DNA of 64,000 bases from assembly GCF_000002075.1 (NCBI RefSeq), contig NW_004797330.1, positions 113,068 to 177,067 on the forward strand, written 5' to 3'. The number at the start of each line of letters is the position of its first letter. Positions within the stretch are counted from its first letter, which is position 1. The DNA comes from Aplysia californica (lineage: Eukaryota; Mollusca; Gastropoda; Aplysiida; Aplysiidae). Made by a program: the position numbers and the translations under genes. Shown piece by piece: positions 26,001 to 34,119 of this stretch. The notes below the pieces were generated by a model, which searched no databases, was not told the origin of the DNA, and saw only the letters and a program-made list of their open reading frames with translations.

Positions 26001-28419
26001 CAGAGAAGGGGGGGGGGGGGGTGTAAATGTGTTACATTTATTGTATGAGTTGTAGCCTACACATGCGAAATATTCCCATGACTTGTAAACTATATTATCT
26101 GAACGCATCTTAATCTACCACACAATAGGACACTGTCCAACAATGGATATACACAGAGACAATCTTATTTTCTATAACAAAGTATGCATGCTTTTACTAG
26201 TACAAAACTGGATTTATTAGTAGCTCTCTACTTACATTTTTGTGACAAATTGATCCAGAATATTGCTTGGCAAGGAAGAACCTTTTATGTTGCCAAGTTT
26301 CATTCAAATATCATGACTTTGGGAGAACATATGACTGAATCTTTGTAAATCTGTAAAGAACGCCACTTTTTTACCTGTTAATGTCTTTACAACTCAAAAA
26401 GTATGACAGATATTAAAAATCTGACTGCATGACTAAATTCTGCATTAAAAAATGTACTAGACTGCCAAGTTTCATTTACATATTCCAAGAAATAGGCGAG
26501 CTATGACAAATATTGTCTCAAAACGCACCGAAAAAGGCCAACATTTTTACCTGTAAACGTCTTCATAACTCAAAAAATAGGATAGCTATGAAAAATCTGA
26601 AAGCAGGACTATATTCTGCACTAGAAAATGTACTGGGTTGCCAAGTTTCTTTTAAATACTCAGAGAAATGAGCGAGTTATGACGAATATTGTCTCAAAAC
26701 TCACCAAAGAACGTCCCATATTTTGGGGTTTTTTCATTATATAAAAGTGTACCAGAAATTAATTGATTAAAAAATCCGTAACTTTTTTCTTTATTGATGG
26801 ATTTTAAAAATTCAAAAAGTTCTATGCTCAGTGAATATAAAGCTACAAAATGCACCTATTTGCACAACATTTTCTGGCAAAAAAAGGATTTTCGTGGTCA
26901 TTGCTAGAAGAAGCAAACCACACTACAGATGTCTACTGCTGTGTGTTTGTGTGATAAGTAAGACCATTAGAGTTTGTGTGTGTGTGTGGACACCAGTCAT
27001 TTCATCACACCGATGCAGTCAAGACATCACACCCCAAACCCACAAGATTGAAGGGAAATGGTCATTTGTGAGGCAGCATGGTGAAATCAGGCCCCCGTCA
27101 AAATTCAGAAATCGGATAAACAGGCATTTTTCCGCCGGTTTAGAAATTTTTATCAAATTATTATTTTTTTGACTCAACCTCTTTTAAGTCCATATAAAAA
27201 TACAATGCAGTGTACACCGTTCGGAGAAATAGAGTTCAACTTTATTCTCCTGAACGTTCGGAGAAATAGTAACTTCGTAAATAAAAACAAAATAATGATC
27301 TTTTTACTTTTTATTTATCTTCACTCCAACTTTCAAGTGTAAAGAATAGGGTAAGTCATAAGTACAGGCCTGTGTGTCATCCATGCTTTGATAAGGCTCT
27401 GCATTTATCATTTACACCAGATGAGAACACCAAGTCCCAACTGCTTTAAAACACATAATTTCTTCTTTTGTCTGTAATACAGACAGTACAGAGATCGGTA
27501 AAATTGAAGATTAGCAGACCACCAGCCGGGAATACTTTTTTGGGCACTAAAAACTGTTGCAAACTAGATCTAGGCCTACCTTACCTAGAGATCTAGATTC
27601 TAGATCTATTATTTTTGTGACAGCCCCCTGCACCCCCCCCTTTCTACCAGAGCCAGAGTAGATCTAGTGGTGGTCTGCTAATATTCAAAGAGGCCACAGT
27701 ACAGTCTGAGTCATACACACAGACTAGATTATAAATTTATAAACAACCCCCCCCCCCCCTAGGTCCAAGTGGCCTAGCAGTAGGATTACAAGTTCAATGA
27801 TGGCAATCAAAATCAATGCATTATTATTATATTATAGGCTTCCACAGCATTATCATTGACATTACATTAAGGTATATCCAAGATGTCACAAATTCTCGAT
27901 AGATATCCACTGGACACCTCTAGATCTATTGCTAATGCTACCATAGACCATAATATATAAGATCTAGATCTAGGGCCTAGATCTCTAGATGCCACCTGTT
28001 TGACTGGAGGACGGATCAGTCAGTGAACTCTGCTATGCGGACATCCAGTCAGCCAGAGGCTGGAAAGAAACCTTTCCCAGTATATCACCTTATACTATGC
28101 GGCACAATCAATCAAGTGAACTTCTACTGTATTTCCCAATGTTGACACAGTCCATACCTACATTCTTATAAAATATAATTAAATAATGCAAGTCTTCCGG
28201 GAAGAACAAAACTATACGGGTAGGGAGGTGAGTAGGTCTCTACAGATACTCATGACTGTATACTAATAAAAGTGGGCAGATGAATGGAGCCGGGTCTGTC
28301 AGTCAAACTGTCACCACGTAAGTACAAACAAAACATCATACTGATGAGCATTCATACGTACCCTTGAATCTTAACTCTCCTGCTGGTTCTAAGATCAACG
28401 CCTGTTCGTGGCTAGCCAT
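5261..28419 (-). CDS. VAP33: VAP / VAP-33 (VAMP-associated protein), complete, 7 coding exons
   Basis: VAP proteins are ER tail-anchored adaptors that bind FFAT-motif proteins and tether the ER to other membranes; the family was first described in Aplysia as a synaptobrevin-binding protein. Seven exons were spliced by eye: 28362-28419, 23533-23685, 22978-23084, 19536-19661, 10735-10797, 10048-10158, 5261-5425. All introns are GT-AG, phases match, and the total is 783 bp = 260 residues plus stop. The MSP domain is about residues 1-125, with P56 in RPNSG and K87/M89 in KHKFM, positions that match human VAPB P56 (ALS8 site) and the FFAT-binding K87/M89. A Ser/Ala/Thr-rich linker follows, then a coiled coil (about 176-211) and a hydrophobic anchor over the last 21 residues ending GKFLL. 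The start is the only in-frame ATG before [11 protein letters not shown]. Length equals the known Aplysia VAP-33. The gene choice is nearly certain; the species is inferred. Intron 4 may hold alternative exons (see separate entries). Confidence 0.96.
6798..7014. repeat. GTCGG/CCGAC-rich cluster
   Basis: The pentamer GTCGG or its complement recurs many times at irregular spacing in an otherwise AT-rich intron. Subterminal arrays of short motifs like this occur at the ends of some DNA transposons, but no matching inverted terminus was found. Confidence 0.5.
7221..7453 (+). repeat. Direct repeat unit 1
   Basis: Shares long blocks with 8137-8381, including TTGAAACAAGCACAGAAGCT, AATCAAGTTGCATGAT and AGTCGCCCTTCGGTCATT. 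The copies differ by small indels and many substitutions, so the duplication is old. Confidence 0.85.
8137..8381 (+). repeat. Direct repeat unit 2
   Basis: Second copy of the 7221-7453 unit, about 915 bases away in the same orientation, ending in AGCTAGATCT like unit 1. Confidence 0.85.
10048..10158 (-). CDS. VAP33: VAP exon 6 (coiled coil)
   Basis: 111 bp, phase 0 at both ends; acceptor ctgtttggcag, donor AAG|GTAAAC. Encodes [15 protein letters not shown], then a heptad-patterned stretch rich in Glu, Lys, Gln and Leu: the VAP dimerisation coiled coil. Confidence 0.94.
10735..10797 (-). CDS. VAP33: VAP exon 5 (linker)
   Basis: 63 bp, phase 0 at both ends; acceptor tttttatctgcag, donor AAG|GTGGGC. 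Encodes a 21-residue Ser/Thr/Glu-rich linker beginning SESALEDP and ending QSPK. Weakly conserved in the family, so placement rests on splice sites and phase. Confidence 0.88.
11421..12289 (-). CDS. Unrecognised 283-codon open frame inside VAP intron 4, possible alternative VAP exon
   Basis: An open frame runs from ATG 12272 to a stop at 11421 on the VAP strand. I do not recognise the protein. The N terminus is very basic ([20 protein letters not shown]-like), followed by an Ala/Pro stretch ([11 protein letters not shown]), a more ordered central part ([34 protein letters not shown]) and a Ser-rich segment. The frame contains a good splice donor at the GAG|GTAATA boundary (exon end 11508) in phase 0, which matches the phase-0 start of VAP exon 5. 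Two AG acceptors in phase 1 precede the ATG (exon would start at 12289 or 12277). It may be a cassette exon of a long VAP isoform, a nested single-exon gene, or a decayed insertion. The frame is far longer than chance for this composition, and it contains no transposon domain I can name. Confidence 0.5.
13696..13755. repeat. GT microsatellite and poly-G
   Basis: A (TG)n run followed by TGTGGTGTG and a run of G. Lies in VAP intron 4. Confidence 0.9.
14397..14765 (+). repeat. Interspersed repeat family A, copy 1 (longest)
   Basis: Begins near TTTTAGTTTTAGTAGAGG, passes through GCGCCAAGGGGTGGATGTCA and CACAGTTATGAGCATGACAT, and ends near TCAGTCAGTAGCACTGCCC. No coding capacity and no tRNA-like head seen. 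Other copies: 19709-19945, 20487-20535 with 20760-20930, 21170-21330, 24897-25050, 44828-45165. Confidence 0.85.
15017..15113 (-). CDS. Exon-like frame upstream of the intronic ORF in VAP intron 4
   Basis: Acceptor aacttatttgcag starts a phase-0 frame reading [20 protein letters not shown] and on to KMWHT. Two donors are possible: AGA|GTATAT (63-bp exon 15051-15113, phase 0) or CAG|GTTTTT (97-bp exon, phase 1). The second matches the phase-1 acceptors ahead of the 283-codon frame. Placed between VAP exon 4 (phase 0) and that frame, the chain stays open. Only splice-site and phase evidence supports it. Confidence 0.3.
15825..17117 (+). mobile_element. Possible decayed piggyBac-type element
   Basis: TTAA at 15825-15828 is followed by CGAGGGCTAG and TTAA at 17114-17117 is preceded by CTAGCCC, an inverted GGGCTAG at slightly different offsets. 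Inside, from 16050, a frame reads [10 protein letters not shown], one stop, then [12 protein letters not shown] and an acidic Ser/Asp-rich run, like the N terminus of piggyBac transposases. No catalytic core remains. Confidence 0.35.
18783..19139 (-). mobile_element. tRNA-headed SINE, copy 1
   Basis: On the minus strand: tRNA-like head GGCGTCGGTGGCCTAGTGGT (A box), B box GGTTCGAATCC, a body with CCTTGGGAAAGGCAC and CACCCAGGTGGAAATGGGTA, a 3' end with TATATAAATGCAATCA, and an (ATT)n tail. Lies in VAP intron 4. A second copy is at 59768-60116. Confidence 0.88.
19536..19661 (-). CDS. VAP33: VAP exon 4 (end of MSP domain, linker)
   Basis: Acceptor tgtgtcttcag, donor TTT|GTAAGTTATT; 126 bp, phase 0 at both ends. 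Encodes [20 protein letters not shown], the last MSP strand, then a low-complexity linker ending in DAGAHF. Confidence 0.95.
19709..19945 (+). repeat. Repeat family A, copy 2
   Basis: Matches the first part of copy 1: GTTTTTAGTAATGTTTTACG, GGTCATATGAGCGCCAAGGG and AGCGGGTCACAAGAGAGTGA. Confidence 0.85.
20487..20935 (+). repeat. Repeat family A, copy 3 (split)
   Basis: A 5' piece (20487-20535, GTCTTAGTAAGAGTTTTACG) and a 3' piece (20760-20930, GTTCAGGCACAGTTATGAGC to CACTTCAGTCAGTAGCACCG) are separated by about 220 unrelated bases, either an insertion or diverged middle. Confidence 0.75.
21170..21330 (+). repeat. Repeat family A, copy 4 (subfamily)
   Basis: Shares GGCACTTGCAACACAAT, AGGTCATATAAGTGC and AAGATTAGAGGTGTTACAAG with copy 5, forming a subfamily distinct from copies 1, 2 and 6. 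Confidence 0.8.
22978..23084 (-). CDS. VAP33: VAP exon 3 (FFAT-binding part of MSP domain)
   Basis: Acceptor ttgctttacag, donor TTG|GTATGTGC; 107 bp. Encodes [19 protein letters not shown] and continues [17 protein letters not shown]. It contains the K87/M89 pair used to bind FFAT motifs. Confidence 0.95.
23533..23685 (-). CDS. VAP33: VAP exon 2 (MSP domain core)
   Basis: Acceptor ttgtatttcag, donor CAG|GTAAGTGG; 153 bp, phase 1 to phase 1. Encodes [19 protein letters not shown], then [18 protein letters not shown], the most conserved VAP block. Confidence 0.95.
23810..23837. repeat. Poly-C tract
   Basis: A homopolymer of more than 20 C followed by an A run in VAP intron 2. Its length is likely unreliable in the assembly. 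Confidence 0.9.
24897..25050 (+). repeat. Repeat family A, copy 5 (subfamily)
   Basis: Nearly the same as copy 4 over TTAGTTTTGGTAGGGGTTTA to GTTACAAGAGAGTAACAAAC. Lies in VAP intron 1. Confidence 0.82.
25060..25560. other. GC-richer block in VAP intron 1
   Basis: A CpG-richer 500-base segment with GCCACGGGGGTG and a CRE-like TGACGTCA at about 25499-25506. No open frame of note. Could be an intronic enhancer, a second promoter or an old insertion; nothing in the sequence decides. Confidence 0.25.
25896..26025. repeat. GT/GC, GA and poly-G microsatellites
   Basis: Alternating GTGCG, then a long (GA)n run, then about 14 G. The 74-codon frame on the minus strand here is repeat translation only. 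Confidence 0.92.
26250..26720 (+). repeat. Tandem repeat, period about 175 bp, 2.6 copies
   Basis: TGCCAAGTTTC recurs at 26291, 26463 and 26639; TTTTTACCTGT recurs at about 26369 and 26549; TATTGTCTCAAAAC recurs at about 26510 and 26687. Lies in VAP intron 1. Confidence 0.85.
28362..28419 (-). CDS. VAP33: VAP exon 1 (start codon)
   Basis: Encodes residues 1-19 ([19 protein letters not shown]) plus the first base of Gly20. Donor is G|GTACGT. The ATG is at 28419-28417, with a palindromic NRF-1-type site about 95 bp upstream. Confidence 0.95.
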
Positions 28420-28429
28420 TGTGTAAAGG

Positions 28430-28560
28430 GAACAAAAAACGAAAGAGTGGAAGCTTATCACTCGGAAAGACAGACAGACTTCAGCATCAGTTCCGACCTC
28501 TTCGTGTAATTGCGCATGCGCAATGGATTCAACCCGAAAGCGAGACGTTTCTCAACACCA
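28430..28560 (-). promoter_or_regulatory. Likely VAP core promoter with NRF-1-type palindrome
   Basis: TGCGCATGCGCA at 28511-28522 is a perfect palindromic NRF-1 consensus, 92 bases upstream of the VAP ATG, in a locally GC-richer stretch with no TATA box nearby. NRF-1 sites are common in TATA-less housekeeping promoters, which fits a ubiquitous ER protein. Being palindromic, it does not show direction; the VAP start is the only gene start close by. Confidence 0.5.
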
Positions 28561-29039
28561 AAAAGGACAAAACCAATATTGTGTACGATTCTATTCTAAG
28601 ATTTATTACATTATATTGAATCAATATTTATCAATTAAAGACAACAAAAATATTTTATTTAACCCCAAAGTCATAAAATTATTGCTTCCTCAATATCTTC
28701 TGAAAGATTTTAATTGTTTTCTACTGATTCGCTCCACTTATCTATAAAAAATATGAAATGGAACTTAAAACATGGCGCATAGTGATAGTAAACAAGCTGA
28801 AGTTAAAATTTCCTTCATGTGAAAAATATTTTCAAAATACTCCAAGACACCCACACAGCTTACATCAACCTTTTGCCTGACGGCAGGAAAAACAAAGTAT
28901 ACTTTGTGGTCAACAATGCTGAAAATTTAGAGAAGCGAAAGCGCGGAAAATCTTCAAATTAATTAGAGTAATTAGTAATTAGATCTAGATCTAGATCTAG
29001 ATATCTAGATATAGATCTAGATCTAGATCTAGATCTAGA

Positions 29040-29328
29040 TCTAGTTAATTAGAGCTTGCAAGTAAGGTCCTTTTGGCACTCTTCGGGAGAAGTGGTCCCG
29101 GCCTAACTCCATAGACATTTATACACAAAATCGGAAACAAAAACGGAAGTCGAGTAAAAACACTGAACTGAGCGCCTGCCAAACCTATTTGAGTTGAGGC
29201 TATTTTTATCACCATTCTGAATCGAAGTGTATACAGACCCGGTAACCGGGAACAAAGTCACGAAGTATACAGACCCGGTAGGGGGACTCTTTTGTGATTT
29301 CGGAAAATTTCAGCACCCAGACACGGTA

Positions 29329-29373
<45 letters not shown>

Positions 29374-30910
29374 CAGGGGGAAGTGCTAGCAAAATGTATA
29401 TGACATGCCCCAGTTGGCAGAAGGGAACGAGAGAAAGATAGAGTGGAAAATAGGTGGAGAGGAAGAAAGACAGAGACAAAGAAAAAGAGGGTAAGATTGT
29501 ACTTTACCGGACCACCGGTCGGAACTACTTTCGCTATGGCGCCCCTGGTGCCTAGTGGCCCGCTATTCTTCCTTCCCGAGCTCTCCTGCTCACTCTCCAA
29601 ACTCCAACTCAGTTTTCTACGTCCTCACCCCTCGACTGCCAACAATTGACTGACGTCTTGTACCCGGTTTTTCAGTCATCACGACCATGCCACTGTGCCC
29701 TTTGACCCACGACCCTGACACCTTGAGGCTAATTGGTCTATCGTGGTACACTATTCTTCTTTGCTCGCGACTCTGCTGGTCCGGCAAAGTACAATGGAGG
29801 GCGAGAGATGGGCACGAGAGCTCATTTGCATAATTGCAACCCCCTCGGCCCTGCTCGCGACTTGGCAAGTATCTACCCCGATTGTCCGCTCATGTTATTG
29901 TATGTGTGTGTGTGTGTGTGTGTGTGTATCTTAAAATTATTGTTGCCAGGGGGCTAGCCCCCCTGAAACCCCCCCCCCTCCCCCACTGTTGTTACATTGA
30001 TATGTAAACACGACTGTCCGCTCATGTTATTGTTTTGCATTTGTGTGTTTTCTTTATTATAGTTTACAGGGGGGCAAGCCCCCCTGAACCCCACCCCCCC
30101 CCTCGCCTCTGTTGGTATGATACGCGGTGGTCCACCAAAGTTAATTCCCCTGCTCACCCTCAACCACCACCTCTCGCTCACCTCGCCTCGCCAGTCGCCG
30201 CTGGCTTGCGTTGTGCGTGCGTGAAGTCGCCCGCGGAACTACCTTTTGTCCGCACGCAGAGTACTATGAGTATGTAGTTAGGCTAGGCATGCATAGTAAT
30301 CACGGGCCGACCACTAAAGTATAATCCAACCAAGAGTAGGCAAGGGGGGTTTCAGGCCCCGTGACTTAATAAAAAATAGAGAGGGGGGGGGGGGGGTTAG
30401 CTTTATCATAATTTGATGTTTTGCAGTTCAGTTAGGTTTTATATCTCTCGCTCGCCAAGCATCAAACATAGCTTATAATAGATCTAGATCAAGGCTCAAA
30501 TTAGTGGGTTGGGAACTGCCGAAGATGCGCCCAATGTGGAGATTCCCTAACTGATTTTGCCAAAATGGTCGCCCCCTGAGCCGGGACATCACAACTCGAC
30601 TAGTGCCCAATTTTCTTTTTGTAGAAGTTTTCTAAACCTAAATAATCTAGAATCTACTTAAGAGGTCTAGATCTAGATCCAGATTTTTAGATCTAGATTC
30701 TAGATCTAGCTCTTTAATTGTTACAATTGTAGGCCTACTTGTACTTTATTTCATATTTGTGTACAAAGTTGGTATTTTTTCTTGTACTTGTTCTTCTAGG
30801 TAAGATCAGAGAGCTTAGAATTTCCGAGAGGGGAAAGCGATGCGGGATGCGCGTATCAGGCTTTGCGCATAGCAACGCCTAAGTAAGACGGTAAACACGA
30901 ATCATTCTGT
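29040..30910. other. Intergenic region: repeats and G/C hairpins
   Basis: No gene recognised. Contains GA and GT microsatellites (29331-29373, 29902-29928), a 132-bp tandem duplication with G/C-rich inverted repeats (29880-30110), a poly-G tract (30381-30396) and CTAGAT motifs (30480-30715). Confidence 0.5.
29880..30110 (+). repeat. Tandem duplication with G/C hairpins
   Basis: TGTCCGCTCATGTTATTGT occurs at 29883 and 30015 (period about 132). Each unit later has a G-run/C-run inverted repeat followed by CCCCCCTGAA and a C-rich tail. Confidence 0.75.
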
Positions 30911-30916
30911 TCAACA

Positions 30917-33900
30917 ATGGTTGTGAAAAAGACGCATTGTAAGTGGTGCTCTGCTGTAAACTGTACAAATTCTAAGAATAAACGGCCCGACCTTTGATTT
31001 TTTAGATTTCCCTCTGATCCTGCAAGGTAAGAATTATATTGTGCTTTCAATTCTTTATTTGAACTATTGTTTATTTAGATTTAAACTCAATTTGTTCTTA
31101 CTAGTAATAAAGAGGGACCACTAACCATCACTCGGCCAGGAAATAATTAAGAGCCTAACCGAGCCATAGACATAGCAAACTGACCAGAAATAATTCATAT
31201 CAGCCTTTTTGCTCTTTGTTTACAGATTTTTACAAAATTATTATTATAATCTACCCCCTTTCCCACTTTTGCCCATTTCTTATACTGGCATTTTTGTTTT
31301 AATGTGTGTTTAAGTATGACAATTCATTTGAAAGCATGTGATTAAATAAACCACAAAAAACAGATACAAAGATAATGCACAATTGTACAAACATTTCATA
31401 AACATTTGTTTGTTATTTTTTTAAAACCAACAACTAATAGTAATAGATGGAGAAATATCAGCTGAGCAATGCCCAATATAACTGAAGAGGATTTTGTTTG
31501 TTGACTTATTCATGATATTCCGGTACTATGGTGCTTGTCACATTGAAAATGGATGTATTACGATCTTTGACTTAATAATTCATAGCCATTGTATTTTTAT
31601 TTGTATATTGGGCACTTTGCATTTACAGTTGTTATATTGATACCTCATTCAGATGTAAACAATGGGTGGTGAACACCAGGAGACAGGACCTAGAGGGTAA
31701 ACCAGCATCTCATCTCAGCAAGAACAATTATTTGTGCTCTGAACATTTCGTAAGTTGTTACTTTGATAAAACAGCGACAAAACGACAAGGCCTTTGAAGG
31801 TGTGCCATTCCTACAGTTTTCAACGTTCCAAATCCTCCTAAACTCATACCATCTCGGCCAGGTCCTAAATCACGACCACTGCCTGAAACCCAGGAACAAT
31901 CACCGCCATCCACACCACCCCACTCCAATGACTTCAACTCCAACGTTCCTTGCTCTTCCACTAGTCATAAACAGGAACAAAGAGAGTGCACGCTAAAAAG
32001 AAAACTTAAAGCAGAAAGAATGAAAACGTGGCGAATGAGGAAAAGGTTAAAGTTATCCAACAAAGCTAAACAAAACGCTATCACTGCTACCACCACCTCA
32101 TCAACTGATGACACTTTAGAAAATTTGAAGGAACTTCTAAGCCATTATTTGCCCGAGAGAGCATTGAAGTTTGTAATAACTCAAATCTGAGTTTCCAACA
32201 TTGGAAGCAAGGCACGAAGATGGACATTTCAAGAGAAAAGCTTTGCTCTGTTGCTGTACCATGCCAGCAAAAAAGCATATAGTTTACTTTAAAAAATCTT
32301 CCATCTACCAACCCCACGCACCCTTTCTTTAGCCATGCACAATATTAACATCCGCTCAGGGATCTGTGAAAGCATCATGCGTTTGTTCAGGATTAAGGAG
32401 ATGCAGATGAGCACTCAAGAGAAAATGTGTGCCATTGTGTTTGAGGAAATGTCACTGAAACATGGCATCAAATATGACCAAACCAACGACGAAGTTGAAG
32501 GTTTTGAGGACTTCGGTGCAACTGGAGGTTCCAAACTTCATGCTGACCATACTCTTGTATTCATGGTGCGAGGTTTGTCCACAAATTGGAAACAACCAAT
32601 CCCGGACGTGCTGTCCCGTGGTCCAACAAAATCAGCAATCCTCCAGTCAGTCATTCACAACATCAAACAAATAGGCCTCACTCCAAAAATAGTCATTTGT
32701 GATCAAGGGACAAACAATAGGTCAATAATGAAAAGGTTAGGGGTTACAACAGCTCAGCCTTTCTTCCATTTAGAGGGTCTCAAAATTTTTGCCATGTTCG
32801 ATCCCCCACATCTGATAAAAAACATTCGCAATAACTTAAAGAGGAACAGGTTTCTTTTCAATGATCGGATCGTCTCTTGGCAGTTCTTTGACAAATTCTA
32901 TGACATGGACTCTACCCTCCCAATATGCATGGCACCCAAACTTACCAAGCGGCATATCTCCATGTCAGCGTTTGCACATCTACGTGTGAGTCTGGCAGTG
33001 TAGGTTCTCAGCCACACTATCGCGGCGGGGATTTCAACAATGGTGTCTCTTGGGGCGTTGCCATCTGACGCAATACCAACGGCAGAGTTTGTTGAGCAAT
33101 TTGATCAGTTGTTCAATTGCTTCAACAGTAGACGCCTCAACAGTAAGAGCACCATAGGCCACACTATCACGGCAAATTCGCGGCATGAAGCTTTTGTGCG
33201 AGACACGCAAGCGTGGTTGGGCAACATTGTTTGCAAAAACAAAACGAAAACCCTACCCTGCCTTGAAGGATGGAAACTCTCCATAGAGAGTTTGATACAG
33301 CTTTGGCAACACCTGAAAGAGGACTGTGGTTTCAAATTCCTCCTGACAAGCCGCCTGAATCAAGACAGTCTTGAGAATATGTTTTCAGTGATACATGGCA
33401 AAGGTGGACACAGGGTCTACCCAGATCCAATAGAATTCCTTCTGGCAATTAGGAAGACAATAGTTGATGCTGTGCTATCACCGGAGACACTAAAAACTGT
33501 AAGGATGATCTAAATACATTTCTCTTTAGTTTTGAAATTCTCGTGCCGGAAAGGGGCTATAACTCTATTAGAAGTCGGCTACAGATGGATGTTCCAAAAC
33601 CAATCAGGAAATTCCTGACAGCCAAAGTACCTGAATCACTAGTGATTTCAACAGCAGAGGACAACATTCTGGCATACATGTTGCTTCTAAATTGTACCAA
33701 AGTGTATGTCCCTTCTGCCAGAAGATGCTGACACAGGAGAAAATGCCGGACAATGCTGCACATTTTTCTGTGTGAAAAGAATCACGACAAGACCCAAACG
33801 ACCGGCCTACACGCACCCTCTGATGCCTTGCATCAAGCCCTGGCAGTGGCAGAGACAACATTTCAGGAAAATGCTTCTGTACAACTGCACGTCTCTGGCC

Positions 33901-34115
33901 TAAGAGTAAGTCTCATTCGCAAGGTCATGTCATCGACTGAGGGGATTGCACTTCAGTGTGCAAGCGACAACCCTTGTGAGGTCCACTTCCTGGCCATAAA
34001 CCTGTTTGTGAACATTAGACTTCATTTTCTCATCAGAACCACCTATCGAGAATATGCAGGGACCAATTCAAAGAAGTCATCTGAAAGAAAAACTGCCACA
34101 TTTCAGCATCAGTAG
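30917..34115 (+). mobile_element. P-element superfamily transposon (THAP9-like), broken
   Basis: A THAP DNA-binding domain is split over two exons: 30917-31026 (CKWCSAVNCTNSKNK, one in-frame TGA, FFRFPSDPAR; donor AG|GTAAG) and from 31653 (CKQWVVNTRR, LSKNNYLCSEHF). A basic region follows (KLKAERMKTWRMRKRLK), then the transposase at 32335-33003 and 33040-33513 with DQGTNNRSIM, FDPPHLIKNIRNNL and SRLNQDSLENMFSVIHG, and a C-terminal part to 34115 with LFVNIRLHFLIR. These are hallmarks of P-element/THAP9 transposases. Several stops and at least two frame changes interrupt it. Ends were not found, so the limits are those of recognisable coding sequence. Confidence 0.88.
32335..33513 (+). pseudogene. 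THAP9-like transposase core
   Basis: Two adjoining frames cover the RNase H-like and GTP-binding-insertion part of a P-element transposase: MSTQEKMCAIVFEEMSLKHG, KIVICDQGTNNRSI and MFDPPHLIKNI, then after a stop near 33001 QDSLENMFSVIHGKGG and YPDPIEFLLAIRK. Best-preserved part of the element; not able to make a full protein as it stands. Confidence 0.88.
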
Positions 34116-34119
34116 GGAA

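Larger units (their letters stand above)
27560..29046. repeat. CTAGAT-rich stretches
   Basis: TCTAGATC/AGATCTAG motifs at 27565-27610 and 27955-27985, and an almost pure hexamer array at 28980-29046. They flank VAP exon 1 on both sides. Confidence 0.8.
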
